From Mesobacillus campisalis (GTDB taxonomy: Bacteria > Bacillota > Bacilli > Bacillales > Cytobacillaceae), in assembly GCF_000986785.1 (NCBI RefSeq), contig NZ_LAYY01000101.1, positions 42,252 to 106,251 of the forward strand: 64,000 bases of DNA, written 5' to 3'. Positions 45,504 to 55,714 of this stretch are shown here, piece after piece. The position numbers and the translations under genes were made by a program. Below the pieces are notes generated by a model. That model ran no database searches. It saw only the letters and a list, made by a program, of their open reading frames with translations, and had not been told where the DNA came from. How positions within the stretch are numbered: the stretch's first letter is position 1; each line of letters begins with the position of its first letter.

Positions 45504-45543
45504 AGCCATCCTGCAATGTAAAAGCAGGATGGCTTTTTCTATT
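45504..45543 (+). terminator. intrinsic terminator after nadA
   Basis: AGCCATCCTGC and GCAGGATGGCT arms followed by TTTTTCTATTT. Confidence 0.9.
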
Positions 45544-45787
45544 TAGCAGAGTTCCGGCCTGGCCGCTTTTCAGTTCCATCACAGTTTTTTAGATGGAAAA
45601 GCTTTAATTTTTACTTCCCGAACATATACATGGCTAGAGAAAAATGGTTTTGGGTGTTTGCCCTGCCAATGACACGTCTTGCAAAGCGTCCAGCCTGTTG
45701 TTCCATTTAGCCGGCGGAAAATATTCTGCCGCCGGCAGGCCTTCAAGCGTTTGTTTTAAAAAATTAATGGCAATTTGCCCACACCGA
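45544..45787. other. intergenic region between nadA and safA
   Basis: No start-bearing gene is seen. It holds a GCCGGCGG/CCGCCGGC hairpin at about 45713-45739. A stop-free minus-strand stretch (about 45639-45829) lacks a start codon. Confidence 0.5.
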
Positions 45788-45796
45788 CATACACTA
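45788..45796 (+). promoter_or_regulatory. -10 element of a probable mother-cell sigma promoter of safA
   Basis: CATACACTA, 32 bases before the TTG start, fits both the sigma-E (CATACA-T) and sigma-K (CATA-TA) -10 patterns; no clear -35 is assigned. safA is mother-cell transcribed in B. subtilis. Confidence 0.5.
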
Positions 45797-45827
45797 TATG
45801 GACTTATGCCATAGGAGGGAAATCAGA

Positions 45828-47858
45828 TTGAAAATCCATATCGTACAGAAAGGGGATACTCTCTGGAAGATCGCCAAAAAGTACGGGGTTAATTTTGAAG
45901 AGCTGAAAAAGATGAATACACAGCTTAGCAACCCAGATATGATTATGCCCGGCATGAAAATAAAAGTTCCGACCACAGGTGGAAACATAAAAAAGGAAGC
46001 ACCGATGACTGGCGGATCGCAGGCAAAGATCAATATGGGAAGCAAAAAAGAAATGCCCGTCAAGGAGCATCCTTTTGTAAAAGAGAAGCCGGTGCCGCTG
46101 CCGGAAGCACTGCCGGAACAAGCGCCGCTGCCGGAGATGGAAATGCCGAAACCAGCACCAAAGCCAATGCCAAAGCCGGTTCCGAAACCTATCATGGAAA
46201 TGCCGAAGCCAGCTCCAAAACCAATGCCGAAACCGATTATGGAAGCGCCAAAGCCGATGCCAAAACCGGCACCAGCGCCAAAGCCGATCATGGAAGCACC
46301 AAAGCAGATGCCAGCGCCAAAGCCGACCATGGAGGCACCGAAGCAGATGCCAGCGCCAAAGCCGATCATGGAAGCGCCAAAACAGGCGCAAAAGCCGCTG
46401 CCAGCAATGGAAGCGCCAAAGCAGGTGGCAGGTGTACAGAAGGAACAGCCGATCAAGCCATATACTCCAAAAATGCCTCAGCAAATACTTCCGGAAATCG
46501 ATATGAACAACTATTATATTCAAAATATGGCCAATATGGCTTTGCCGGAGCAGCAAATGCCGTTTCCAGCACAGCCTCAGCTGCCGCCAAAGCCGGCGAA
46601 CATCTTTCCAAAGCAGCCGGTCATGATGACAGAAGGCATGGAGGATGAGTCATCCTCGTTCCTGCCTATACAACAAGGAGGTTTCCAAGAGTCTATGATT
46701 CCTTATCCACATTATTTCCCAATGTCTCCAGGCATGCATGGTGGGGGTATGCCGCAACAGCAGCCAATGGCATTCCCGCAGGTACAGGGAGCGGCAATGC
46801 CTTATGGAGCACCAACAGAGAGCTCCATGTTCGAGTCATCTTATATGCAAATGCCTATGATGCCCAATATGCCCCACCAAAACGTAATGGGCATGGCAAA
46901 CATGCCAGCTCCAATGCCAGGACAGACAGCACCGGCAATGGGATATCCTTGCCCTCCGACACCAATTTCGCCGGTCCTGCCTGGTTCAGGCCTGTGTGAA
47001 CCTTATGGTTTCCATCATCCAGGCATGCCGATGGTGGGAGGAGCGATGGACGCCCAAATGCCGCACATGCCGCAAGTGGGAGGAGCGATGGATGCCCAGA
47101 TGCCTCTGATGCCGCAGGTGGGAGGAGCGATGGACGCCCAAATGCCGCACATGCCGCAGGTGGGAGGAGCGATGGATGCCCAGATGCCGCACATGCCGGA
47201 GGTGGGAGGAATGATGGACGCCCAGATGCCGCATATGTCGCAGGTTGGAGGAGCGATGGACGCCCAGATGCCGTATATGCCACAAGTGGGCGGGGCCATG
47301 GACGCCCAAATGCCACTGATGCCACAAGTACAGGGAGCCATGCAGGGACCAGGAGACTGCGGCTGCGGTCCTGGAATGGGTTTCCCGCAAGGTGGATTTG
47401 CTCCGCAAATGGGCTATGGCCCGCAGGCTGGATTCGCCCCGCAAATGGGCTATGGCCCGCAGGCTGGATTCGCCCCGCAAATGGGCTATGGCCCGCAGGC
47501 CGGATTCGCCCAGCAAATGGGCTTTGGCCCACAAGGTGGATTTGCTCCGCAAATGGGCTATGGCCCACAAGGTGGATTTGCTCCGCAAATGGGCTATGGC
47601 CCGCAAGGTGGATTTGCTCCGCAAATGGGCTATGGCCCGCAGGCCGGATTCGCCCCGCAAATGGGCTATGGCCCGCAGGCCGGATTCGCCCCGCAAATGG
47701 GCTATGGCCCGCAAGGTGGGTTCGCTCCGCAAATGGGTTTCGGCCCGCAAGGTGGATTCGCTCCGCAAATGGACTATGGCCCGCAAGCCGGGTTCGCTCC
47801 GGAAGCAGGATTCGGAATGCCGCGTGAAGAAGACGCTGACGAAAGCAATGAATATTAA
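45828..47858 (+). CDS. safA: spore coat morphogenetic protein SafA with internal repeats
   Basis: SafA organises the inner coat and binds SpoVID. The 676-residue protein starts with a LysM domain (MKIHIVQKGDTLWKIAKKYG, residues 1-50), which targets it to cortex peptidoglycan. A Lys/Pro/Met region (about 95-200) repeats EAPKQMPAPKP-like units. The middle is Met/Pro/Gln-rich, followed by seven 14-residue repeats (VGGAMDAQMPHMPQ) and twelve 12-residue repeats (GGFAPQMGYGPQ), then a short acidic end. TTG 45828 is used, with AGGAGG upstream, matching the B. subtilis start. It is much longer than the roughly 390-residue B. subtilis protein because of the repeats. It overlaps the next gene by 11 bases. 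Confidence 0.93.
   Translation: MKIHIVQKGDTLWKIAKKYGVNFEELKKMNTQLSNPDMIMPGMKIKVPTTGGNIKKEAPMTGGSQAKINMGSKKEMPVKEHPFVKEKPVPLPEALPEQAPLPEMEMPKPAPKPMPKPVPKPIMEMPKPAPKPMPKPIMEAPKPMPKPAPAPKPIMEAPKQMPAPKPTMEAPKQMPAPKPIMEAPKQAQKPLPAMEAPKQVAGVQKEQPIKPYTPKMPQQILPEIDMNNYYIQNMANMALPEQQMPFPAQPQLPPKPANIFPKQPVMMTEGMEDESSSFLPIQQGGFQESMIPYPHYFPMSPGMHGGGMPQQQPMAFPQVQGAAMPYGAPTESSMFESSYMQMPMMPNMPHQNVMGMANMPAPMPGQTAPAMGYPCPPTPISPVLPGSGLCEPYGFHHPGMPMVGGAMDAQMPHMPQVGGAMDAQMPLMPQVGGAMDAQMPHMPQVGGAMDAQMPHMPEVGGMMDAQMPHMSQVGGAMDAQMPYMPQVGGAMDAQMPLMPQVQGAMQGPGDCGCGPGMGFPQGGFAPQMGYGPQAGFAPQMGYGPQAGFAPQMGYGPQAGFAQQMGFGPQGGFAPQMGYGPQGGFAPQMGYGPQGGFAPQMGYGPQAGFAPQMGYGPQAGFAPQMGYGPQGGFAPQMGFGPQGGFAPQMDYGPQAGFAPEAGFGMPREEDADESNEY
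47034..47327 (+). repeat. seven tandem 42-bp repeats in safA
   Basis: Seven 14-codon units of VGGAMDAQMP(H/L/Y)M(P/S)(Q/E) run in frame. They are nearly identical at DNA level, which suggests recent expansion and possible copy-number variation. Confidence 0.92.
47391..47822 (+). repeat. twelve tandem 36-bp repeats in safA
   Basis: Twelve 12-codon units of (G/A)GFAPQMGYGPQ; the last is degenerate. The Gln/Tyr/Gly-rich units could be cross-linked in the coat. Confidence 0.92.
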
Positions 47859-48825
47859 ATTTCACCCGAGAAGGGACGATTCTACCGATCGTCTCTTCTC
47901 CTATTTACAATCCGCCCTGCCGGCTCGGATTGAAACAATGACAAAAATCAGGGACCGTGTTTTTCTGCTTCGCTCTGGAAATACCTTCTTCATGCTAAAG
48001 GCCTATTCCAGTGAAGAAAAGCTTCTGCAGCAGCAAGGATTTACAGCTGCGCTAAGAGAAGCGGGCTTTACAGAAAGCTACATCTTTTTAAAACTTTCGG
48101 ACCACCCCCTATTTTTTGAGAACGCTTTTTACGGCTGTCAGGAGTATATTCCGCCGAGCTCCAAGCCCTTCAACTATCTGGCACAAGAAGAGCGGGATGA
48201 GGGCCTTGCCTTGCTGGCAAAATACCATATGACCACAACGAAGCTTGTCCCGGAGTTCAAGTTCTCCGTTCCCAAACAAAATATTTGGCAAAAATGGCAG
48301 GAAAGGGCGGCAGGGTTCAAGCGGAACACCAAGATTGTAAACTATTTTGTCCCGAAGCAGCTGACAGCGGAGATTCTGGACTGGTCTGAACTGGCCCTTG
48401 AAGGAATGGGCGAAAACCTGGGGCAACTCTATGCTGCCGAACCCGTCATTCTCCATGGCGATGTCGCCCACCATAATTTCCTCAGGGATGAAACAGGACG
48501 CCTGTGTTTGATTGATTTCGACCTGATTTCCCTTGGACCTGAGACCTGTGACTTGCTGCAGTATGCCAATCGGATCCTGCCTTTTATGAATTGGTCATTG
48601 GAATCCCTGGCCGGGATGAAGGGGTTTACCGGCTGCTTGGCTAACAAGGCTTTTTTATATGGACTTATGTATCCAGCTGATATTTTCCGTGAATGGAATC
48701 GCATAATCAGGCTGAAAGCCTACTATAATCCAGCGCGGACCGCCCCGCTGATCGAACTGACGGTAAACCAGTTCAATGCCAGAAAAAGATTCATTGAAAA
48801 AGTGGAAAAACTCACTCAGGAATAA
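47848..48825 (+). CDS. CotS-like phosphotransferase (aminoglycoside phosphotransferase fold)
   Basis: This 325-residue kinase-fold protein related to CotS/YsxE keeps the catalytic residues: HGDVAHHN with D205 and N210, and IDFD with D223. It could therefore be an active small-molecule kinase. The start ATG 47848 overlaps the last codons of safA by 11 bases, so it is probably translated with safA and used in spore coat formation. Its substrate is unknown. In B. subtilis the gene after safA is coxA instead. The upstream open frame is a shadow of the safA repeats. The ribosome site is weak, consistent with coupling. Confidence 0.8.
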   Translation: MNIKFHPRRDDSTDRLFSYLQSALPARIETMTKIRDRVFLLRSGNTFFMLKAYSSEEKLLQQQGFTAALREAGFTESYIFLKLSDHPLFFENAFYGCQEYIPPSSKPFNYLAQEERDEGLALLAKYHMTTTKLVPEFKFSVPKQNIWQKWQERAAGFKRNTKIVNYFVPKQLTAEILDWSELALEGMGENLGQLYAAEPVILHGDVAHHNFLRDETGRLCLIDFDLISLGPETCDLLQYANRILPFMNWSLESLAGMKGFTGCLANKAFLYGLMYPADIFREWNRIIRLKAYYNPARTAPLIELTVNQFNARKRFIEKVEKLTQE

Positions 48826-48912
48826 AACCGTGGCGATTTTGATTAGAAAAAGGCCGAGTTTTCACCCCTTTATGTTAAAGTTACGCTGAACTGGCCATTG
48901 GAGCACCCAACA

Positions 48913-48956
48913 AGAGGGGAGACAGCATGTTTCAATGATGCTGCCTCCCTTTTTGT
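48913..48956 (+). terminator. intrinsic terminator after the safA-kinase pair
   Basis: GGGGAGACAGCAT and ATGCTGCCTCCC arms (one mismatch) followed by TTTTTGT. Confidence 0.75.
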
Positions 48957-48979
48957 GGTTCTTTTATTCTATTTTAGTA

Positions 48980-49094
48980 AGGATTGCATCAGAGATTTAA
49001 TTTATGCTTCAATTATTGGAGGGATTGCATCAAAGATTTGAATTTATGCTTCAATTATTCGATTTTATTGAAAAACCTGTGTCCAAGATGTGAA
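48980..49094. repeat. dispersed AT-rich intergenic repeat, copy B
   Basis: Two imperfect tandem units GGATTGCATCA(A/G)AGATTT...GCTTCAATTATT are followed by ATTGAAAAACCTGTGTCCAA. It is related to 1331-1421. With the terminator it accounts for the 427-bp gap before bofC. Confidence 0.75.
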
Positions 49095-49252
49095 CAACCA
49101 GATAAGTCGCGGGAAACAGCGCTATGGGAGAACAGGAATCGAAGGTACCAGCGCAGTGAATACCCCAAAGCCCTCACCGCACCTTTTCGCATTATAAAAT
49201 AAAAATAGTTGGCCAAACTAGAAATGAACCTAAAAGAGTGAGGTGACCGGCA

Positions 49253-49789
49253 ATGGGAATCAAGTCTGTTGTCATGACGCTTTGCATAGTTGGAACGATC
49301 GGCTTGGTATTCTTACAAAACGGCGGGGGAGTTTCAGCAGCTGGGCAGCCCGGAAAAATCGATGATGCAGGTCCGCTGGAGTTAACGGTCATTTTGGAGA
49401 GAGTCTATCTTGACGGCGAAGTCAGTGAAGAGAGAGTGGAGGAAAAAGTCTGGGCGCTTGATGATTTTTGGGCGCGGTACGAAGGCTGGGAACTGATAAG
49501 TCTTGAAGACAATCAGGTCGTCTTTAAACAGCATGTAGATGACATCTCCCCTTTGTTGAAGGCAAATGGCTATTTCGGCCTTTCCGGTGACGGGGTGCTG
49601 ACCATTTTCAACGGCCGGCCGGATGAATCGAATATCATCCAATCCTTTTTTCAAATAGACGTGGGCAGACTGGAAAGCCGGAAACGTCAGGAATTGCAGG
49701 ATGGAATCCCGATCCGCACAAAAGATGAATACGAGAAGGTACTGGAGACCTTTAAATCTTACACAAGCGATGAAAAACAAAAAAAGTAG
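49253..49789 (+). CDS. bofC: BofC, intercompartmental checkpoint regulator
   Basis: In B. subtilis BofC is made in the forespore and controls SpoIVB signalling for pro-sigma-K processing. The 178-residue protein has an N-terminal signal/membrane segment (about 5-25) and the BofC domains (LTVILERVYLDGEVSEE; ..DGIPIRTKDEYEKVLETFKSY at the C-terminus). GTGAGGTG precedes the ATG. It fits functionally with spoIVFA/FB at 32-34 kb. Confidence 0.9.
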   Translation: MGIKSVVMTLCIVGTIGLVFLQNGGGVSAAGQPGKIDDAGPLELTVILERVYLDGEVSEERVEEKVWALDDFWARYEGWELISLEDNQVVFKQHVDDISPLLKANGYFGLSGDGVLTIFNGRPDESNIIQSFFQIDVGRLESRKRQELQDGIPIRTKDEYEKVLETFKSYTSDEKQKK

Positions 49790-49792
49790 CCA

Positions 49793-49817
49793 GGGCCGGG
49801 TAATCCGGCCCTTCTTT
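49793..49817 (+). terminator. intrinsic terminator after bofC
   Basis: GGGCCGG and CCGGCCC arms, 5-base loop, TTCTTT tail. Confidence 0.8.
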
Positions 49818-49944
49818 GCTGTTCCGAAAAACGGATGAATCGACTGTATGTTCGCTTTTTTGCGTTTAAACTTGCAAATTTCCTCGTTCCTAGAGACATA
49901 GTATGATAAAATGGTGGGTACAGCAAAATGGAGGAGAGAAAGAT

Positions 49945-50541
49945 TTGTACGAGTATATTAGAGGAAAAGTGGACTTTATCAGTCCTGAATACATAGTGAT
50001 CGACAATGGTGGCATTGGCTTTCAAATCAATGCCCCCAATCCATTTGCCTATTCAAAGGATATCGGCAAGGAAGTTCAGGTTTTTACCTATCACCATGTC
50101 CGCGAAGACGTGATGGCACTGTATGGCTTCCGTTCGCGCGAGGAAAAGACATTGTTTATGAAACTCCTGAATGTGACCGGCATCGGACCAAAAGGAGCGC
50201 TTGCCATCCTGGCTTCCGGGGAACCGCAGCAGGTGGTTCAGGCGATTGAAAATGAAGATGAAGCCTTCCTGGTCAAATTTCCTGGTGTCGGCAAGAAGAC
50301 GGCGAGACAGATGATCCTTGACCTGAAAGGTAAGCTTCAGAATATTGTGCCTGATTTCTTCCCGAATCTCTTCCAGCCTGAGGAAGACGGCCATAGCAGC
50401 GATTTGGACGAAGCTTTGCTTGCCTTGAAAGCCCTGGGTTACTCCGATAAGGAAATCCAAAAGGTGGTGCCTGAGCTGAAAAAGGAAAAGCTTGCGACCG
50501 ACCAGTACATTAAAAAGGCACTGCAGAAGCTATTAAGATAG
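49945..50541 (+). CDS. ruvA: Holliday junction DNA helicase RuvA
   Basis: This 198-residue tetrameric junction-binding protein has an N-terminal OB fold ([19 protein letters not shown]), two helix-hairpin-helix motifs ([32 protein letters not shown]) and the C-terminal RuvB-contacting domain (about 150-198). TTG 49945 is chosen, with GGAGAG upstream, giving the family-typical N-terminus. Confidence 0.96.
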   Translation: MYEYIRGKVDFISPEYIVIDNGGIGFQINAPNPFAYSKDIGKEVQVFTYHHVREDVMALYGFRSREEKTLFMKLLNVTGIGPKGALAILASGEPQQVVQAIENEDEAFLVKFPGVGKKTARQMILDLKGKLQNIVPDFFPNLFQPEEDGHSSDLDEALLALKALGYSDKEIQKVVPELKKEKLATDQYIKKALQKLLR

Positions 50542-50587
50542 TGAATACGGTACACCGGAAAATATGAAGTCTAAAGGATGATGAATG

Positions 50588-51589
50588 ATGGAAGAGAGAA
50601 TCATCTCCGGAGAAGCGGGCGAGCAGGAAGTTTCCTTTGAACAAAGCTTGCGGCCGCAGACATTAAAGCAGTATATTGGGCAGGATAAAGTGAAGGAAAA
50701 CCTCCAGGTGTTCATCGAAGCGGCCAGGATGAGGCAGGAAACTTTGGACCACGTGCTTCTGTATGGGCCGCCGGGGCTTGGCAAGACCACGCTTGCCGCG
50801 ATTATTGCCAATGAAATGGGCGTCAATCTGCGCACAACATCCGGTCCGGCGATTGAGCGTCCTGGCGACCTCGCCGCCATCCTCACGGCACTTGAGCCTG
50901 GTGATGTTCTGTTCATCGATGAAATCCACCGGCTGCCAAGGTCGATTGAGGAAGTGCTCTACCCGGCAATGGAGGATTTCTGTCTCGATATTGTCATTGG
51001 GAAGGGACCGACAGCGCGTTCCGTCCGTCTCGATTTGCCGCCATTTACCCTTGTCGGCGCCACCACTAGGGCAGGTTCCCTGTCGGCGCCGCTGAGGGAC
51101 CGCTTTGGCGTGCTCAGCAGGCTCGAGTACTACAAGGAAGAGCATCTGCGGGAAATTGTTCTTCGTACCGCAGAGCTGCTTGATACAGAGATTGATCCCT
51201 TCGCAGCAGTCGAAATCGCCCGCCGTTCACGCGGAACCCCAAGGATTGCCAACCGCCTGCTTAAGCGGGTCCGGGATTTCGCCCAGGTCCGGGGCAATGG
51301 CTCGATTGAAGCGCAATTGGCCGATGAAGCACTGGAACTGATGCAGGTAGACAGACTGGGGCTTGACCATATTGACCATAAGCTGCTGAAGGGGATTATT
51401 GAAAAATTCCGCGGCGGCCCAGTCGGCCTTGAAACCATTGCGGCCACCATTGGCGAGGAATCGCAGACGATTGAAGATGTATATGAGCCCTATCTATTGC
51501 AGATCGGCTTCCTCCAGCGGACGCCGCGGGGCAGGCTGGTGACGCATCGGGTATATGAGCATTTTCAATTGGAGGTGCCTGCCGAATGA
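50588..51589 (+). CDS. ruvB: Holliday junction branch migration ATPase RuvB
   Basis: This 333-residue AAA+ motor works with RuvA. Walker [10 protein letters not shown] is at about 60-68, Walker B DEIH near 113, sensor GATTRAG, and a winged-helix C-domain (about 260-333: [15 protein letters not shown]). The start may be 50585 or 50588. The stop overlaps the next gene by four bases. Confidence 0.97.
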   Translation: MEERIISGEAGEQEVSFEQSLRPQTLKQYIGQDKVKENLQVFIEAARMRQETLDHVLLYGPPGLGKTTLAAIIANEMGVNLRTTSGPAIERPGDLAAILTALEPGDVLFIDEIHRLPRSIEEVLYPAMEDFCLDIVIGKGPTARSVRLDLPPFTLVGATTRAGSLSAPLRDRFGVLSRLEYYKEEHLREIVLRTAELLDTEIDPFAAVEIARRSRGTPRIANRLLKRVRDFAQVRGNGSIEAQLADEALELMQVDRLGLDHIDHKLLKGIIEKFRGGPVGLETIAATIGEESQTIEDVYEPYLLQIGFLQRTPRGRLVTHRVYEHFQLEVPAE

Positions 51590-51792
51590 CAGGAATGGGA
51601 AAACTGTTAATGTTCCTAGGAGCAATCATTTTTATTGCCGGATTCCTGATCCAATTTTTAAAACTCGGAAAGCTGCCAGGTGACATTGTCATCCAGAAGG
51701 GAAACTCGACATTCTACTTCCCGATTGTCACCTCGATTGTAGTCAGCATTGTGCTGTCACTGATTTTTTACTTTATTGGACGCTTCCGTTGA
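51586..51792 (+). CDS. DUF2905 family small membrane protein
   Basis: This 68-residue protein has two membrane segments (about 5-23 and 45-65) and the [20 protein letters not shown] loop typical of DUF2905. Its ATG overlaps the ruvB stop (ATGA). Function is unknown; its place between ruvB and queA is conserved in bacilli. Confidence 0.85.
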   Translation: MTGMGKLLMFLGAIIFIAGFLIQFLKLGKLPGDIVIQKGNSTFYFPIVTSIVVSIVLSLIFYFIGRFR

Positions 51793-51822
51793 AATCTAAA
51801 CGAATATAGGTGAAGAAACAAC

Positions 51823-52851
51823 ATGAAGGTAGATTTATTTGATTTTCATTTGCCTGAGGAATTGATTGCCCAGGTCCCGCTTGAACAAAGGTCGGAAAGC
51901 AGGCTGATGGTGCTTGATAAAAAGACCGGCGGGCTGCAGCATGACGTGTTCAAGCATATTAAAAGCCATCTCCGCCCAGGCGACTGCCTTGTCCTCAATG
52001 ACACGCGCGTGCTGCCTGCAAGGCTCTTTGGCATGAAGGAAGACACCGGGGCCAAGATTGAAGTGCTCCTGTTGAAGCAGCTTGAAGGAGACAAGTGGGA
52101 AACGCTTGTCAAGCCTGCCAAAAGGGTAAAGGAAGGAACAACGCTTGTCTTCGGCGACGGCCTTCTTACCGCCGTTTGCACAGGCTCTTCCGATCACGGC
52201 GGCCGTGTGCTCGAATTTTCCTACGATGGCATTTTTTATGAAGTTCTTGAACAGCTTGGCGAAATGCCGCTGCCTCCGTATATCAAGGAACAGCTGGATG
52301 ACCAGGAGCGCTACCAGACCGTGTTTGCCAAGGAGCGCGGTTCAGCCGCTGCGCCAACCGCGGGACTGCATTTTACCGAAGAGCTTCTGGAAGAGCTGAA
52401 GGAGGCAGGTGTCCATATCACCTTCATCACCCTTCATGTCGGACTTGGCACGTTCCGGCCTGTCAGTTCCGATACGATTGAGGAGCATGAAATGCATGCC
52501 GAGTTCTATATCATGTCCGAAGGGAGTGCAAAGCTGCTGAATGAAGTCCGCGAGCAGGGCGGCCGGATCATTACGGTGGGCACGACCTCGACCCGCACCC
52601 TTGAGACGATTGCTTCTGCCCATAATGGGAAATTTGCGGCAGCGACCGGCTGGACGGATATCTTCATTTATCCTGGCTTTGAATTCAAGGGCATTGATGG
52701 GATGATCACGAATTTCCATTTGCCGAAATCAACGTTGATCATGCTGGTTTCCGCGCTTGCGGGACGGGAGCATGTGCTTCATGCCTATAATACAGCCGTA
52801 CAGGAAAGGTACCGTTTCTTCAGCTTTGGCGATGCCATGCTGATCATCTGA
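51823..52851 (+). CDS. queA: S-adenosylmethionine:tRNA ribosyltransferase-isomerase QueA
   Basis: QueA builds epoxyqueuosine on tRNA from SAM. The 342-residue protein shows [47 protein letters not shown]-like ([11 protein letters not shown]) and the C-terminal [13 protein letters not shown] block. It lies directly before tgt, the preceding step of the queuosine pathway. Confidence 0.97.
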   Translation: MKVDLFDFHLPEELIAQVPLEQRSESRLMVLDKKTGGLQHDVFKHIKSHLRPGDCLVLNDTRVLPARLFGMKEDTGAKIEVLLLKQLEGDKWETLVKPAKRVKEGTTLVFGDGLLTAVCTGSSDHGGRVLEFSYDGIFYEVLEQLGEMPLPPYIKEQLDDQERYQTVFAKERGSAAAPTAGLHFTEELLEELKEAGVHITFITLHVGLGTFRPVSSDTIEEHEMHAEFYIMSEGSAKLLNEVREQGGRIITVGTTSTRTLETIASAHNGKFAAATGWTDIFIYPGFEFKGIDGMITNFHLPKSTLIMLVSALAGREHVLHAYNTAVQERYRFFSFGDAMLII

Positions 52852-52884
52852 CAGCTATAGCGGGAGCTAAGGCGGAAAGTATAA

Positions 52885-54060
<1,176 letters not shown>

Positions 54061-54096
54061 TAAGGCTGGCTTGAATGAATGAAAGGAGGAGAATTA

Positions 54097-54360
54097 ATGG
54101 AAGGTTTGATAGGTACAGTATTTCCGCTCTTGCTGATGTTTGTCCTTTTCTACTTTTTGCTGATCCGTCCGCAGCAGAAGAGGCAAAAGGCAGTTCAGCA
54201 GATGCAGAGTGACCTTAAGAAAGGCGACCGCGTTGTAACAATCGGAGGCCTTCATGGATTTGTCGATGCGCTTGATGAAGGGACTGTCGTGATCAAGTGC
54301 GGCGATGGAAGCCGTCTTACATACGACCGCGCCGCAATCCGCGACGTCGTTCAGGATTAA
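54097..54360 (+). CDS. yajC: preprotein translocase subunit YajC
   Basis: This 87-residue membrane protein has one N-terminal membrane segment (about 4-24) ending in LLIRPQQKRQK, the YajC hallmark, and a short cytoplasmic domain (DLKKGDRVVTIGGLHG). It associates with SecDF. ATG 54097 is chosen by AAGGAGGAG. The tgt-yajC pair is conserved. Confidence 0.95.
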   Translation: MEGLIGTVFPLLLMFVLFYFLLIRPQQKRQKAVQQMQSDLKKGDRVVTIGGLHGFVDALDEGTVVIKCGDGSRLTYDRAAIRDVVQD

Positions 54361-54370
54361 TAGCAGAAGA

Positions 54371-54402
54371 AAAACAGGTGCCCTGTGCACCTGTTTTTTT
54401 TG
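54371..54402. terminator. bidirectional terminator between yajC and yrzE
   Basis: AAAACAGGTGC and GCACCTGTTTTTTTT arms; the two genes converge. Confidence 0.9.
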
Positions 54403-54411
54403 TCCTGATTA

Positions 54412-54792
54412 TCAGGTTCTTGAGCTTGACATATTGACTCCGAGGATGCCGCCCATCATAGCGGTGATGATATAGCAGATATGGTAGATGATTTGCTCTG
54501 TGGAAAACAGACTGTCGAGTCCGAGATATTGAAACAGAAAGATGATGGCCGAATAAATCAGTCCTGTTGCCGTTCCGATGAACCATCCTTTTTCTTTCCC
54601 TTTTTTCCCGGTGATAAAGCCGCCGGCGAACAGTGAAATAAATGACACCGTCGTCACTGCATATTGCAGGGACGATTCCTGTAATGATGTAAAGGTCAGC
54701 AAAACTGAGAAAATGAGGCTGCTAACGATGGCGAATATGAAAATCGCAATGACTCCGTAGATCACGGAAATACCCAAACCCCTTGATTCCAT
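54412..54792 (-). CDS. yrzE: TIGR04086 family membrane protein (YrzE)
   Basis: This 126-residue protein has four membrane segments and the GGFITGKKGKEKGWFIGTATG middle loop typical of YrzE/TIGR04086. It is convergent with yajC and matches the B. subtilis position. Function is unknown. Confidence 0.88.
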   Translation of the reverse strand: MESRGLGISVIYGVIAIFIFAIVSSLIFSVLLTFTSLQESSLQYAVTTVSFISLFAGGFITGKKGKEKGWFIGTATGLIYSAIIFLFQYLGLDSLFSTEQIIYHICYIITAMMGGILGVNMSSSRT

Positions 54793-54960
54793 TGTCTTCT
54801 CCCCTTCCCGCCAGCAAAAACCGACTGGTATCGTTTAGTACAAGCATATTCGCCAAAGTGGAAAATAGACTTAAAAATTCCTCCTTTCTTTGCCGCTCAT
54901 AATTTTCCTTAAGTTGCAAAGTCTATATCTTAATGCAGTCAGCGAAGGGAGAGCATTTGA

Positions 54961-55602
54961 ATGGAAGAATACGGAGCCATAATCCTTCGAACCTTGCTTC
55001 TTTATATCATTATTATCATCACTTTCCGGGTAATGGGAAAAAGGGAAATTGGTGAGCTCAGCCTGCTCGATCTGGTTGTATTTATCATGATTGCCGAAAT
55101 GGCGGCTATGGCCATTGAAAACTTTAATGACCCTTTGATAAAATCCCTTCTGCCAATGATGCTCCTTGTCGGGATTCAATTTGTCTTTGCGCTCGCTTCG
55201 TTAAAGAGCAAACGTTTCCGGGAAATTATTGACGGGAAGCCGAGCATTGTCATCAATAATGGAAAGATTGATGAAGGAGAAATGAGGAGGCAGCGCTATA
55301 ATTTTGATGATATGCTCCTGCAGCTGCGGGAAGAAGGAGTCGGGGATATAGCGGATGTCGAATATGCCATCCTCGAGCCATCGGGAAAAATGTCAGTGTT
55401 TAAAAAAAGTGCATCCGAGAAGCTGTCGTTGCCTTTAATTCTAGACGGCACTATCAATGAAGAAAACCTGATTCTTATTGGTAAAACAAATGACTGGCTG
55501 CAAGGCCAGCTGGAAAAGCAGGGCTACAGCACTGTGGGCGAAATCTCGTATTGCTCCTATAAAAACGGCAAGCTCTTTGTCGACATAAAAGATGAAAAAT
55601 AA
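54961..55602 (+). CDS. yrbG: DUF421 domain membrane protein (YrbG/YetF family)
   Basis: This 213-residue protein has three N-terminal membrane segments (about 8-75) and the DUF421 cytoplasmic domain with RVMGKREIGELSLLDLVVFIMI and DGKPSIVINNGKIDEGEM. Function is unknown; YetF-type relatives occur in spores. Its terminator has been split by the IS150-like element, which begins 21 bp after the stop. Confidence 0.88.
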   Translation: MEEYGAIILRTLLLYIIIIITFRVMGKREIGELSLLDLVVFIMIAEMAAMAIENFNDPLIKSLLPMMLLVGIQFVFALASLKSKRFREIIDGKPSIVINNGKIDEGEMRRQRYNFDDMLLQLREEGVGDIADVEYAILEPSGKMSVFKKSASEKLSLPLILDGTINEENLILIGKTNDWLQGQLEKQGYSTVGEISYCSYKNGKLFVDIKDEK

Positions 55603-55610
55603 CACGCCAG
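55603..55610. terminator. left arm of a split intrinsic terminator (partner 57093-57100)
   Basis: CACGCCAG directly after the DUF421 stop pairs with CTGGCGTG at 57093-57100, which is followed by CTTTTTCG. The IS lies in the loop, so the original terminator of the convergent DUF421 and spoVB genes appears interrupted. Confidence 0.6.
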
Positions 55611-55625
55611 GCAAAAATAAACTGT

Positions 55626-55676
55626 ATCCTGTGTAGTAGACAATTAAAAAAAGCGTCTACTGCACAGGATTTTTTT
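55626..55676 (+). terminator. terminator-like hairpin in the IS left end
   Basis: ATCCTGTGTAGTAGAC and GTCTACTGCACAGGAT pair with one mismatch over 16 bases and are followed by six T's. It lies inside the terminal repeat, ahead of orfA. Confidence 0.75.
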
Positions 55677-55714
55677 AGGTACAATAGATTACAAATGGTA
55701 CGGGAGAAGAGTAT

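Noticed and set aside
45639-45829. Stop-free minus-strand stretch of about 63 codons between nadA and safA
   Set aside because: It looks protein-like but has no ATG, GTG or TTG near its beginning, overlaps the safA promoter and ribosome site, and has no ribosome site of its own. It could be a gene remnant but cannot be supported.
47392-47847. N-terminal extension of the kinase gene into the safA repeats
   Set aside because: The extra 152 residues are a frame-shifted reading of the safA repeats (RKWAMARR units). The kinase similarity starts at 47848.
46855-47865. 336-codon and 266-codon minus-strand open frames
   Set aside because: They arise from the tandem repeats of safA read backwards; the repetition keeps all frames open.
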